From: Thiovibrio frasassiensis
GTDB lineage: Bacteria; Desulfobacterota; Desulfobulbia; Desulfobulbales; Desulfurivibrionaceae
Length of the DNA: 64,000 nt
NCBI RefSeq assembly: GCF_029607905.1
Contig: NZ_JAPHEH010000001.1
Coordinates: forward strand, 124,001 to 188,000
Direction of reading: 5' to 3'
The position numbers and the translations under genes were made by a program. Under the pieces are notes generated by a model, which had not been told where the DNA came from, searched no databases, and saw only the letters and a program-made list of their open reading frames with translations. Of this stretch, positions 49,831-57,987 are shown piece after piece. Position 1 is the stretch's first letter, and the number at the start of each line of letters is the position of its first letter.

Positions 49831-51267
49831 TTACACGCTCCTCAAGGTTATAACCGGAACGCTTTTCCCGTTGACCATAAGATTACCGGCAACCAGGGTG
49901 GAGGGGTCAGCCAGCGGCTCCCAGCAACAACCGTTGGAGGTATCGATCTGCTCCGTCGGTCCATCAAGCCAGAATGCCATGCCGCTGTTGGCTTTGAACA
50001 GGACAAGCAGGGGGCTGTCAGCCTTGGCTTCATTTTCTACCGAAGCCGAAGTTTTGGCCACCGGAATGGTCAGCGTTTTCAAGATGGCTTCCTCAAGAAA
50101 ACCCAGTTCACCCCGGACAACCAAACCGATTTTGCCGAAAAAACCACGCTTAAGATTTTTCAAGGACAAAAAGGAGCCGCATTTTCTCACCCTGCCCCCT
50201 GGGGTATCCTCATAGACGATCTGCTCCGGCAGAAAACCCACCATTTTTCCACCCCAGGTGGCAAGCGCCACAGTCTGCCAGGGACAAGGCGTGGCCGCCG
50301 AGGCGGCTGGCTTTGCAGACTCGGCCGGAACAGCGGCATCCGCCTGATAATCCCCGCCCAAGGCATTGAGCAGATTCTGTTTTTGCTTTTCCAACCGTTC
50401 TCGCAACTCGGTGTGGATGGCATGCAATTTTTCATAGCCGGGGGTTTTGGCAAAAAGATTTTCAACCGGAATAATCCGTTTGGCAATACACTTCCCCAGT
50501 ACAACAAGATGGGCATTCACCGCCTCAATCAGCACCTGGGCAGCCCTGGTGCCGGATGCAGCAGGAAGTTCCGGTAAAAAATCCTCGTCCCCGGAAACGG
50601 ACTGAACCGGGGGGATGGTCGCCCGAACGGCAGCAGTTGGGGGGGAAATGGTTTTCTGCTCGCTTGCGGAGAGATTTTGCGTTTTGGGTGCTGCCGCCTG
50701 CCCAAACTGGCTGTAATCCTTTGGGATATTAGGGATAGCGGAACGCAGCTCCGAAAGGGTGGGGTCAATCAGGGTTTGCTCGACAAGGGAGAGATCTTCG
50801 GCACCTGCGGCGGCCCGTAAGGTTTGCAACCCTTCCTGCAAGATCTTCGGGGCGGAGGTGGGAACCCTTTGCGGGGCGATGACCATGACCTCCAGCAACC
50901 GGTCCATGAGCGCAAAAATTTCCGTCAGGGCGACCGCCTTATCCACCTCGAAACAGCCCTGGATTTCCTTGAGGGCATTCCGGGCTGTTTCTATATTGCC
51001 GGCTGAAATCTCCCAGTCCAGGGAGAGCAGCGCTTCCTCAAAGGGGATAAAGGCATCCGTTCCGTCGGCGGAAAGCAGGCTGACCGGCACGGGTACGACT
51101 TTTTCCGAGGTCGGCACGGCTGGCGCCGGAGTCGCCGATTTTTCGGAAACCGGGGCCACAGGAGTGTCCAACCCTGCCCCGGCATGGGGGGCAAAAAGGT
51201 TGTCAATGGCGTCGTCTATTTCGGCGTGAAAATCACGCTCGGGGGCATTGTCAGTCATAAACTCCAT
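49831..51267 (-). CDS. Protein with CheW-like C-terminus
   Basis: A 478-residue protein with a proline/alanine-rich, probably disordered N-terminus (residues 1-60) and a helical middle. The C-terminal segment VAGNLMVNGKSVPVITLRSV resembles the closing strand of CheW (GVINLRGRVVPVIDLR type), and WGGKMVGFLPEQIVYEDTP resembles its first strand, so a degenerate CheW fold is likely. The lysine/glutamate-rich part between includes KCIAKRIIPVENLFAKTPGY. It lies between mglA and the ATPase gene, 9 bases from the latter, so it is a candidate link between switch and motor. Start may be ATG 51258. Confidence 0.6.
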   Translation of the reverse strand: MEFMTDNAPERDFHAEIDDAIDNLFAPHAGAGLDTPVAPVSEKSATPAPAVPTSEKVVPVPVSLLSADGTDAFIPFEEALLSLDWEISAGNIETARNALKEIQGCFEVDKAVALTEIFALMDRLLEVMVIAPQRVPTSAPKILQEGLQTLRAAAGAEDLSLVEQTLIDPTLSELRSAIPNIPKDYSQFGQAAAPKTQNLSASEQKTISPPTAAVRATIPPVQSVSGDEDFLPELPAASGTRAAQVLIEAVNAHLVVLGKCIAKRIIPVENLFAKTPGYEKLHAIHTELRERLEKQKQNLLNALGGDYQADAAVPAESAKPAASAATPCPWQTVALATWGGKMVGFLPEQIVYEDTPGGRVRKCGSFLSLKNLKRGFFGKIGLVVRGELGFLEEAILKTLTIPVAKTSASVENEAKADSPLLVLFKANSGMAFWLDGPTEQIDTSNGCCWEPLADPSTLVAGNLMVNGKSVPVITLRSV

Positions 51268-51308
51268 TCTCCTTGAGAAATCGCCAACCTCGGGACATTC
51301 CGGCAGGC

Positions 51309-51929
51309 CTATTTTGTCTCATGCAGCAGATGCTTATTGGTGACGTAACGCACAGTCTGTTTGCTGATTTCCCGCAAGGTTTCAAAGACCCCCATCCCCG
51401 TAACGGCCGAGGCCTCAAAGGTCTTTGCCTTGAAGACGCTATTGAGATCGGCGTCAAGTTCTTCCACGGTCAGGGTTGGGATCGGGGTACCGACAAGATC
51501 CCGTTTATTATATTGGATGACCAAAGGAATTTCTTCCAACTTGAGACCGTAATCCAGGAGGTTCGTCCGCAGGTCTTCCAGACTTTCGATGTTGCGCTCC
51601 CGCCGCACCTGAAGAGGGTCGGCAACAAAAACCAAGCCATCGGCCCCTTTCAGAACAAGCTTGCGGGTGGCGGCATACATGACCTGACCCGGCACGGTAT
51701 AGAGCTGAATCCGGATATTAAACCCTCGAATTTTCCCCAGGTTCAAGGGCAGCAGGTCAAAAAACAGGGTCCGGTCGCCTTTGGTTTCGATGGTCAGCAT
51801 CTTGCCCCGGGCATTATCCGCCATGGAGCTGTGCACGGTGAGCAGATTGGTCGTCTTGCCACATCGACCGGGGCCGTAGTAGACAATCTTGCAATGAATT
51901 TCCTTCTTGCTGAGATCAATGAGCGCCAT
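51309..51929 (-). CDS. MglA-like small GTPase
   Basis: A 206-residue Ras-like GTPase of the MglA type, which sets cell polarity of pili and motility proteins. The P-loop is YYGPGRCGKTTNL (near 17); the G3 segment is LYTVPGQVMY (near 76), with the MglA-type VPG in place of DXXG; G4 is QYNKRDL (near 139). No membrane anchor is visible. It starts 3 bases after the roadblock gene at 51933, so the two are co-translated. The MglB-like neighbour is its expected activator. Confidence 0.88.
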   Translation of the reverse strand: MALIDLSKKEIHCKIVYYGPGRCGKTTNLLTVHSSMADNARGKMLTIETKGDRTLFFDLLPLNLGKIRGFNIRIQLYTVPGQVMYAATRKLVLKGADGLVFVADPLQVRRERNIESLEDLRTNLLDYGLKLEEIPLVIQYNKRDLVGTPIPTLTVEELDADLNSVFKAKTFEASAVTGMGVFETLREISKQTVRYVTNKHLLHETK

Positions 51930-51932
51930 TGG

Positions 51933-52328
51933 TCATCCTTCAAAAATTTGCAGGAGGGTATCGGTCAGGTCGGTCACCCGGCAGCGCACCAGGCCGAGGG
52001 AAACATCTTCTCCGAAAATGGTGATGAGAATAAGCTCTTCGCCGATCCGCCCGAAATGGATATTCCCGTTTTTCCCTTTATGAAAGAGCAGGGAAAAATC
52101 CTCCTCACCGATCAGTTTGGCGATCTGGGAGGTTGCTCCCAGATTGGCCGCAGCCAAGGCGGCCAGGGAAATGGCGTCGATATCATCGGAGTCATGTCCG
52201 CAGTTGGACAGGATATTGCCTGCCCCGTCGATGAGCAAGGCGGTGCGAACACCCGCCTGAATGAGCGAGCCTTCTATAGCATTCCTGGCTTTTTCCAGAA
52301 TTTCCGCAGTCAGGATAAAATCTTGCAT
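51933..52328 (-). CDS. Roadblock (MglB-like) protein
   Basis: A 131-residue single-domain roadblock/LC7 protein: TALLIDGAGNILSNCGHDSD, LAALAAANLGATSQIAKLIG and VSLGLVRCRVTDLTDTLLQI. The start at 52328 was chosen because GGAGA lies about nine bases upstream and it gives the usual length; in-frame ATGs at 52367 and 52394 would lengthen the tail. MglB-type proteins are GTPase-activating partners of MglA, and the adjacent mglA-like gene supports this. First gene of the six-gene operon. Confidence 0.78.
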   Translation of the reverse strand: MQDFILTAEILEKARNAIEGSLIQAGVRTALLIDGAGNILSNCGHDSDDIDAISLAALAAANLGATSQIAKLIGEEDFSLLFHKGKNGNIHFGRIGEELILITIFGEDVSLGLVRCRVTDLTDTLLQIFEG

Positions 52329-52484
52329 ATCCCGTTTTCTCCCATGGTGAGGGTTTGGATGCTCCATCACAGCAAACAGGTAAGGTTGCCGCACACAGAG
52401 GGGGGCGAAAACTGCCGCTAAGCAGCTTCGGAACCGGCTGAAACGCTGTGTATCTGCTGAATTTCCGGCAAAACACGTCTCTAT

Positions 52485-52513
52485 CGTGTACCTGGAAAAA
52501 AAACCCGTGTCAA
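52485..52513 (-). promoter_or_regulatory. Promoter for the Mgl-type operon
   Basis: Minus strand TTGACA (52508-52513), 17 bases, TACACG (52485-52490). The -35 and spacing are ideal and the -10 weak, as often seen when an activator helps. It gives a leader of about 150 bases before 52328. Confidence 0.45.
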
Positions 52514-52800
52514 GCGGAAAGCGTGCAGAAATAATGTACTGATTCCAATCAACTATGCAGGCATAGAAGAATTTACTCTGCTACGCAAAAATCCCGACAC
52601 CATCCCTTGCCCGGAAACCGTCACGCCGAAAAAAAAGAGACCGTTTTGCTGCATTGCAAGAGGGAACACCTGGAAACAGCGCCTGTTTTTTTTAGACAAT
52701 CCTCCTCTTCTCTCCTTGTCGAACCCCCTGAAAATGGAGTATCGTATCTTTTTTGGAAAAAATAAAAGAATCAGCCGGTTAGGCGGCAAGGATCTTCATC
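52514..52800 (+). other. Non-coding region upstream of trpB
   Basis: No gene is apparent. A short stem AAACAG-CGC-CTGTTT followed by a T-run (52674-52693) is a weak terminator-like hairpin, and TTGTCG-18-TATCGT (52716-52745) is a weak promoter candidate for trpB. A trp leader peptide with tandem tryptophans was not seen. Confidence 0.4.
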
Positions 52801-54033
52801 ATGAACAAACCAGGCTATTTTGGACAATGGGGCGGCGCCTATATTCCGGAAGTGCTGTACGAAACCTTCCGGGAGCTGCGAGAGGTTTACGCCAAGGCCA
52901 AGGCAGATCCAGCCTTCTGGCAGGAATATGTCGCGCTTATGAGTTCGTACTCCTGCCGCCCCACCCCCCTGACCCACGCCGACAACCTGAGCCGTCACTT
53001 CGGCGGTGCCCAGATCTTCATCAAGCGCGAGGACCTCAACCACACCGGGGCGCATAAAGCCAACAACGTCATGGGCCAAGGATTGCTGGTCAAGCGGATG
53101 GGCAAGACCAGGGTCATTGCCGAAACCGGCGCGGGTCAGCACGGGGTGGCCTGCGCCACCATGGCCGCAAAGTTCGGCTTTGCCTGCACCATTTACATGG
53201 GCGAGGAAGACGTCCATCGCCAGCGGCCCAATGTCTTCTGGATGGAAAAACTGGGCGCCACCGTGGTCCCGGTCACCACCGGCAGCCGCACCCTCAAGGA
53301 CGCGATCAACGAGGCCTTCCGCGACTGGGTTTCCAATATGGACACCACCCACTACGTGATGGGCACGGTCTGCGGCCCGCACCCCTTCCCGGAGATGGTC
53401 GCTTGGTTCCAGTCCATCATCGGGATAGAGGCACGGAAACAAATCATCGCCTCCCACGGGAAACTTCCGGCGCGGATCTACGCCTGTGTGGGCGGCGGCT
53501 CCAACGCCATGGGGATCTTCCAGGGCTTCCTGGCTGATTCCGAGGTAGAACTGATCGGGGTGGAGGCAGGCGGCAAGGGGATTGACACCGGCCAGCATGC
53601 AGCACGCCTCGCCAGCCAGGACGCTTCGCCCGGCGTGGCCCAAGGCTACAAAACCATGTTTCTCCAAGATTCCGATGGTCAAATGCTCGACACCCATTCG
53701 GTGGCCGCAGGTCTTGACTACATCGGGGTCTCTCCCCTGCTCACCGACCTTTGGGAAAAAGGGCGGGTCCGCTTTACCGCGGCCACCGACCAGGAGGTCA
53801 TGGCGGCGCTGGATCTGACCATCAAAAAGGAAGGGATCATCCCGGCCCTCGAATCCAGCCATGCCTTTGTCCAGGCCTTTAAGGAAGCGGGAGAGCTGTC
53901 CAGCGATCAGGCTATCATTATCAACCAGTCCGGCCGGGGCGACAAGGACATCTTCACCATTGCCCATGCCTTTGATGATCCGTCCTGGAAGGAGTTTATC
54001 CGGAAGAAAGGAGAGGAATATGCAACTCGCTGA
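52801..54033 (+). CDS. trpB: Tryptophan synthase beta subunit
   Basis: Condenses indole with serine to tryptophan using PLP. The 410 residues fit the TrpB1 family. The PLP lysine is in EDLNHTGAHKANN (near 83), the phosphate loop GGGSNAMGIF near 231, GAGQHGVA near 106. The opening YFGQWGGAYIPE and the COMM-domain stretch RPTPLTHADNL are conserved. It overlaps trpA by 14 bases, so the two form the standard alpha-beta complex. No other trp genes are in the window. Confidence 0.95.
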   Translation: MNKPGYFGQWGGAYIPEVLYETFRELREVYAKAKADPAFWQEYVALMSSYSCRPTPLTHADNLSRHFGGAQIFIKREDLNHTGAHKANNVMGQGLLVKRMGKTRVIAETGAGQHGVACATMAAKFGFACTIYMGEEDVHRQRPNVFWMEKLGATVVPVTTGSRTLKDAINEAFRDWVSNMDTTHYVMGTVCGPHPFPEMVAWFQSIIGIEARKQIIASHGKLPARIYACVGGGSNAMGIFQGFLADSEVELIGVEAGGKGIDTGQHAARLASQDASPGVAQGYKTMFLQDSDGQMLDTHSVAAGLDYIGVSPLLTDLWEKGRVRFTAATDQEVMAALDLTIKKEGIIPALESSHAFVQAFKEAGELSSDQAIIINQSGRGDKDIFTIAHAFDDPSWKEFIRKKGEEYATR

Positions 54034-54784
54034 GCAGCTCCGGGAAGCCCGGAGCAAAAAAGATATTTTGCTCATGACCCATCTGGTGCTGGGCTACCCA
54101 TCCTTTGCGGCAAACCGTGAGGTAATTCACCAGATGGTAGAAAACGGCGTGGACGTGATCGAACTCCAGATCCCCTTTTCCGAACCCATGGCCGACGGCC
54201 CCATGATCATCAAGGCCAACCAGGAAGCCATCGCCTCCGGGACCACGGTCGCAGACTGCCTCGCATTTGCTGCGGAGATGGCGGCACAACACAAGATCCC
54301 CTTCCTGTTCATGACCTACTATAATATCCTCTTCAAATACGGCGTGCGGGAGTTCCTGCACAAGGCAAAGGAAATCGGCATCCGAGGCTTCATCATCCCT
54401 GATCTCCCCCCCGAAGAAGGCGAGGAATATCTTCGGCTGGCGAAGGAGTTTGATCTTGCCGCGATCCAGATCTTCGCCCCCACCTCCACCGAGGAACGGA
54501 TGCGCACCCTGGCCGGACATGGGGACGGGTTTATTTACTGCGTGGCCCGGCGGGGCGTCACCGGCAGCAAGACCGAGTTCGACGCTTCCTTCGACGACTA
54601 CCTGGCCCGCTGCCGCAAGGCAACGGATCTGCCGCTCGCCGTGGGCTTTGGCATCAGCAGCCGGGAAGACGTGCAAATCCTGACCGGCAAGGCCGATCTG
54701 GCCGTGATCGGCACCGCTACCATCCGGCTGGTGGAAGAAAAAGGGGCGGCGGCGGTGGGCCCTTTCATCGCCGGGCTCCGCTAG
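54020..54784 (+). CDS. trpA: Tryptophan synthase alpha subunit
   Basis: Cleaves indole-3-glycerol phosphate to indole, which channels to TrpB. The 254-residue TIM barrel has the catalytic residues in IELQIPFSEPMADGP (Glu near 47, Asp near 58) and FIYCVARRGVTG (near 172), with the phosphate site VGFGISSREDV. The start at 54020 follows AGGAGAGGAAT in the end of trpB. It is followed by a PAS-LuxR gene 3 bases later. Confidence 0.95.
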   Translation: MQLAEQLREARSKKDILLMTHLVLGYPSFAANREVIHQMVENGVDVIELQIPFSEPMADGPMIIKANQEAIASGTTVADCLAFAAEMAAQHKIPFLFMTYYNILFKYGVREFLHKAKEIGIRGFIIPDLPPEEGEEYLRLAKEFDLAAIQIFAPTSTEERMRTLAGHGDGFIYCVARRGVTGSKTEFDASFDDYLARCRKATDLPLAVGFGISSREDVQILTGKADLAVIGTATIRLVEEKGAAAVGPFIAGLR

Positions 54785-54787
54785 ACG

Positions 54788-55639
54788 ATGAAAGCCGGCC
54801 CCTCAGATGCCGACAAAACGCTGACAAACGAGACCTCCCGTCTCCATGAACTTGCGGCCCTGTGCCTTGAGTGGGCCTGGGAAACAGATGCACAGGGCAA
54901 TTTCACCTATTGTTCGCCAAGCTGTACTGTGCTCTATGGCTATAAGCCCATGGAACTCCTGGGTTGCAACAGCATCGAAACGCTCATCCCCCCGGAAGAT
55001 CGGGAGACCCAACGACAAATCCTGGAAAAGATCCGCCTGAGCAAAAAACCTAGAAACGGCTGGCGGCGACGGGGAGTTCGGAAAGACGGCACCGTCATCC
55101 CCATCGAAACCCACTGCCTGCCCCTATTGGCAAGAACAACCGTGGTGGGTTTCCGCGGCATCTCCAGAGACATCAGTGCATTACAGGCACTCGAACTCCG
55201 CCTCGAGCACAAGGCCCGAGAACTCACAGAAGTCAACAACGCCCTCACCCTTCTCCTCCATCAAGCCGCCGAAGCCAGAGCCGAGCACGAACGCAGAATT
55301 CATGACAATCTCCAACGGTTGGTAATCCCCTATCTCGACAAAATACAGGACCGGGCCAAGGACGAGGAACTGCAGCTCTACCTACGGGTGGCATTAAACA
55401 ATCTTGAAAAAATCACCTCCACCTTCAGCCTGGCGCTCTCCACCAGGTTGGACGGACTTACCCCCCGGGAGCTGGAGATTGCGGAACTGACCAAACAAGG
55501 CAGATCCACCAAGGAAATGGCCGCTATCCTTGATATTTCCAGCCGAACCGTAGAATTTTACCGCGATAAACTTCGCGTTAAACTCGGCCTCAAATGTAAA
55601 AAAATCAATCTGCGCTCATACCTCTCTTCCCTTGTCTGA
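54788..55639 (+). CDS. PAS-LuxR transcriptional regulator
   Basis: A 283-residue protein. Residues about 20-130 are a PAS domain (EWAWETDAQGNFTYCSPSCT; GRISRDIS-type end at FRGISRDISALQ), a coiled-coil helix bundle follows, and the C-terminal 60 residues are a LuxR helix-turn-helix: LTPRELEIAELTKQGRSTKE and MAAILDISSRTVEFYRDKLR. It starts 3 bases after trpA, so it is probably transcribed with trpBA, although there is no obvious link. No receiver is present, so the signal is sensed by its own PAS domain. Confidence 0.84.
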   Translation: MKAGPSDADKTLTNETSRLHELAALCLEWAWETDAQGNFTYCSPSCTVLYGYKPMELLGCNSIETLIPPEDRETQRQILEKIRLSKKPRNGWRRRGVRKDGTVIPIETHCLPLLARTTVVGFRGISRDISALQALELRLEHKARELTEVNNALTLLLHQAAEARAEHERRIHDNLQRLVIPYLDKIQDRAKDEELQLYLRVALNNLEKITSTFSLALSTRLDGLTPRELEIAELTKQGRSTKEMAAILDISSRTVEFYRDKLRVKLGLKCKKINLRSYLSSLV

Positions 55640-55748
55640 CACGCATTCCCACTGACCCAGTATTTTTCCCGTATTGCTATTGACGTCCAACTCCATTAAT
55701 AGCAAAACTCTGCCGTAGCGGCAGCCTGCCACCAAACCGGGGGGAACG

Positions 55749-56825
55749 GTGGCAAAAAAACCGCCCTTTCCGCCTGACACTTTCGGCCTAAAATTTCGGC
55801 TCCAACGTTCCGGCATGAGTACAATTGAAAGCAGAAATACAACAGGAGCGTATAGCTTGAATACCCCCGGAAACATCCCCCTAACCCTGCTCCCCTTGCT
55901 TTTCAACCCAATCCTGGATGACGTCCATTGCGCTGTGTGTGTTATTGAAATCCGCAGGGACGACTTCGGCACTCCCACGGAATTTGTGGGCAGGGTTGCC
56001 AGCCAGCTTTTGTGCGAATTACTCTCGCTGAAAGAAGGCGACATCCTAGGAAAGACACTGCCGGAATCCCTCAGCCAAACCCTGGCTCTGCCTGCACTGC
56101 TGCACGAACTCACCCTCTCCGTAACACCACAAATACACAAAGAGTTTCTTCTTGGGCCCGGCCGGATCTGCACCCTCCAGGCGCATCTCCCTTGCCCGGA
56201 GCTGCTGATCATAGCCATCCGCAATACGCAACCCTTACAGGCAATGGTCAGCTCCCAGGCCGAAGTGATTCTTGCCAGCCTGGGGGAGCCATGCACCATC
56301 ATCGACCGTAACTTCAGCATTCTCTACGAAAACGAAACAGCCAAGCAACTCTGGGGCTCCAACTTTGGCAGAAACTGCTACACCATCTACCATGGCCGAC
56401 AGAGCCGCTGCGAATCGTGTCATGCCGAGGAAGTTTTTAACGACGGGGAAATCCACAAAAACGAAAAAGTGGCCCGCATTGATGGCAGCGAACGCCACCT
56501 GGAGATCACCTCGGCACCGTTAAAAGATGATACCGGTCAGGTCACCGCCGTGGTGAATATCACCCACGATGTAACCATCCGCAAGATGACGGAGAAGGGC
56601 AAGGAACATCTCATCCGAGAGCTACAATCCTCCCTGACCAAGACAAAAAGACTCAACGGCCTTCTGCCCATCTGTTCCTACTGCAAAAAAATCAAGGATA
56701 AGAGCGGGTCCTGGCAACAACTGGAGAGCTATCTTCGCAGTCACGCCGAGGTGGAGTTCAGCCACGGCATCTGCGAGGAATGCGGAGAACAACACCATCC
56801 CCAGGTTTTCCCCAAGAAAAAGTAA
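55749..56825 (+). CDS. PAS-domain protein with C-terminal zinc-ribbon-like motif
   Basis: A 358-residue protein without a catalytic domain. Two PAS-like regions (about 45-150, weak, and 165-285, with GEPCTIIDRNFSILYENETA) precede a conserved tail LNGLLPICSYCKKIKDKSGS and FSHGICEECGEQHHP, containing four cysteines that could bind zinc. Such tails are common on PAS signalling proteins in these bacteria. The PAS segment YTIYHGRQSRCESCHAEEVF has a CXXCH that may bind heme c or metal, although no export signal is seen. GTG at 55749 has GGGGGGAAC upstream; ATG 55815 is the alternative. Confidence 0.72.
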   Translation: MAKKPPFPPDTFGLKFRLQRSGMSTIESRNTTGAYSLNTPGNIPLTLLPLLFNPILDDVHCAVCVIEIRRDDFGTPTEFVGRVASQLLCELLSLKEGDILGKTLPESLSQTLALPALLHELTLSVTPQIHKEFLLGPGRICTLQAHLPCPELLIIAIRNTQPLQAMVSSQAEVILASLGEPCTIIDRNFSILYENETAKQLWGSNFGRNCYTIYHGRQSRCESCHAEEVFNDGEIHKNEKVARIDGSERHLEITSAPLKDDTGQVTAVVNITHDVTIRKMTEKGKEHLIRELQSSLTKTKRLNGLLPICSYCKKIKDKSGSWQQLESYLRSHAEVEFSHGICEECGEQHHPQVFPKKK

Positions 56826-56975
56826 ACGCAGCCAATTTCTGGTCCGCAGCTCTTTTTTTTACATTTTGTTTTACAGTTCCCTGGCAGACAGGGTAGATTT
56901 ATTATAATAGAGAGAACGGCATCCGGCCGCACCCCGAGCTCAGACCGCTACCCCGCCACAAATACGATACCAACC

Positions 56976-57896
56976 ATGGGCCCAGACAAAACTCTCAGGG
57001 AGATATTCAGCAAGGTCAACATGAGCGAGCTTCCTGCCATGTCCGACCATGTTGAAGAACTCCTCCAGCTCCTCAACAGCGACGAATCCAGCGCCGAAGA
57101 AATCGCTGCGGTTATTCTCAAGGATGCCTCCCTGACCACCAAATTGTTGCAGGTGGTCAACTCGGCTTTCTACAGCCGGTCGGCCCCCATTTCCAACATC
57201 AGCCGGGCCATCACCACCCTCGGCCTTACCACCCTGAAGGAACTGGCCGTCAGCCTGGCCCTGTTTGAAGATTTCCTGAAGGCCGGCGTTGAAAAGGAAG
57301 AGATCAGCAAGCTCCTGGCCCTCTGCTTCGTCAGCGCCTCCCAGGCAAAGATTCTTTGCCGGGCCAAGAAAATCAATGTGCAGGAAGAAGAGGTCTTTAT
57401 CTGTACCCTGCTGCACCAGCTGGGCAAACTCATCATCCTGGTCTATCTCCCGGAGCTGTACCGCAAGGCCCAGGATCTCATCGACCGGGGCTACTCGGAT
57501 GAATTTGCCGCGAAAACGGTGCTGAACGACCTCACCTTCTCCTCGGTGGGCATGGAAATCGCTCGCTTCTGGAATTTTTCCGAAAAGATCGTCCTGAGCA
57601 TGGGGCAGAACCCGCCCCAGCCGACCAACAAATTCGACTCCCAGCTCTACCTCCTCAATGTCGCGGCCTTCTGCAACCGCCTGACCTCGATCCTCTGCTA
57701 CGGCTCAAGCCTGGAACTCGGGGAGTTACTCCTGCACTACGGACCAATCCTGGGGATCAGCAAAAAGGAGGCCTTCGGCCTGGCCAACAGAAGCCTGGAG
57801 GTCGCCGAAGCAATGTCGGACAACATCATCCGTTTCGGCTTGGCCAAGCTCAAGATCAGGACCAGGATCGCGCAGAAAGCAGGAACCTCCCCCTGA
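56976..57896 (+). CDS. HDOD-domain protein
   Basis: A 306-residue regulator of the HDOD family, relatives of the HD phosphohydrolases that usually lack the metal-binding residues and act through protein contacts. Family segments are LPAMSDHVEELLQLLNSDES near 18, ILKDASLTTKLLQVVNSAFY near 47, ISRAITTLGLTTLKELAVSL near 74 and LLHQLGKLIILVY near 148. No second domain is present. It ends 92 bases before the convergent glgC gene. Its role may be in c-di-GMP or motility control, as an inference. Confidence 0.88.
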   Translation: MGPDKTLREIFSKVNMSELPAMSDHVEELLQLLNSDESSAEEIAAVILKDASLTTKLLQVVNSAFYSRSAPISNISRAITTLGLTTLKELAVSLALFEDFLKAGVEKEEISKLLALCFVSASQAKILCRAKKINVQEEEVFICTLLHQLGKLIILVYLPELYRKAQDLIDRGYSDEFAAKTVLNDLTFSSVGMEIARFWNFSEKIVLSMGQNPPQPTNKFDSQLYLLNVAAFCNRLTSILCYGSSLELGELLLHYGPILGISKKEAFGLANRSLEVAEAMSDNIIRFGLAKLKIRTRIAQKAGTSP

Positions 57897-57987
57897 CCCC
57901 CCGCAGGGGGAAATCAGGGCCGAGAGAAAAAGGGCGCATGCCCCCACGATCTCCAGCCCCGCAATTCTCCCCTACGAACCTTACGAA

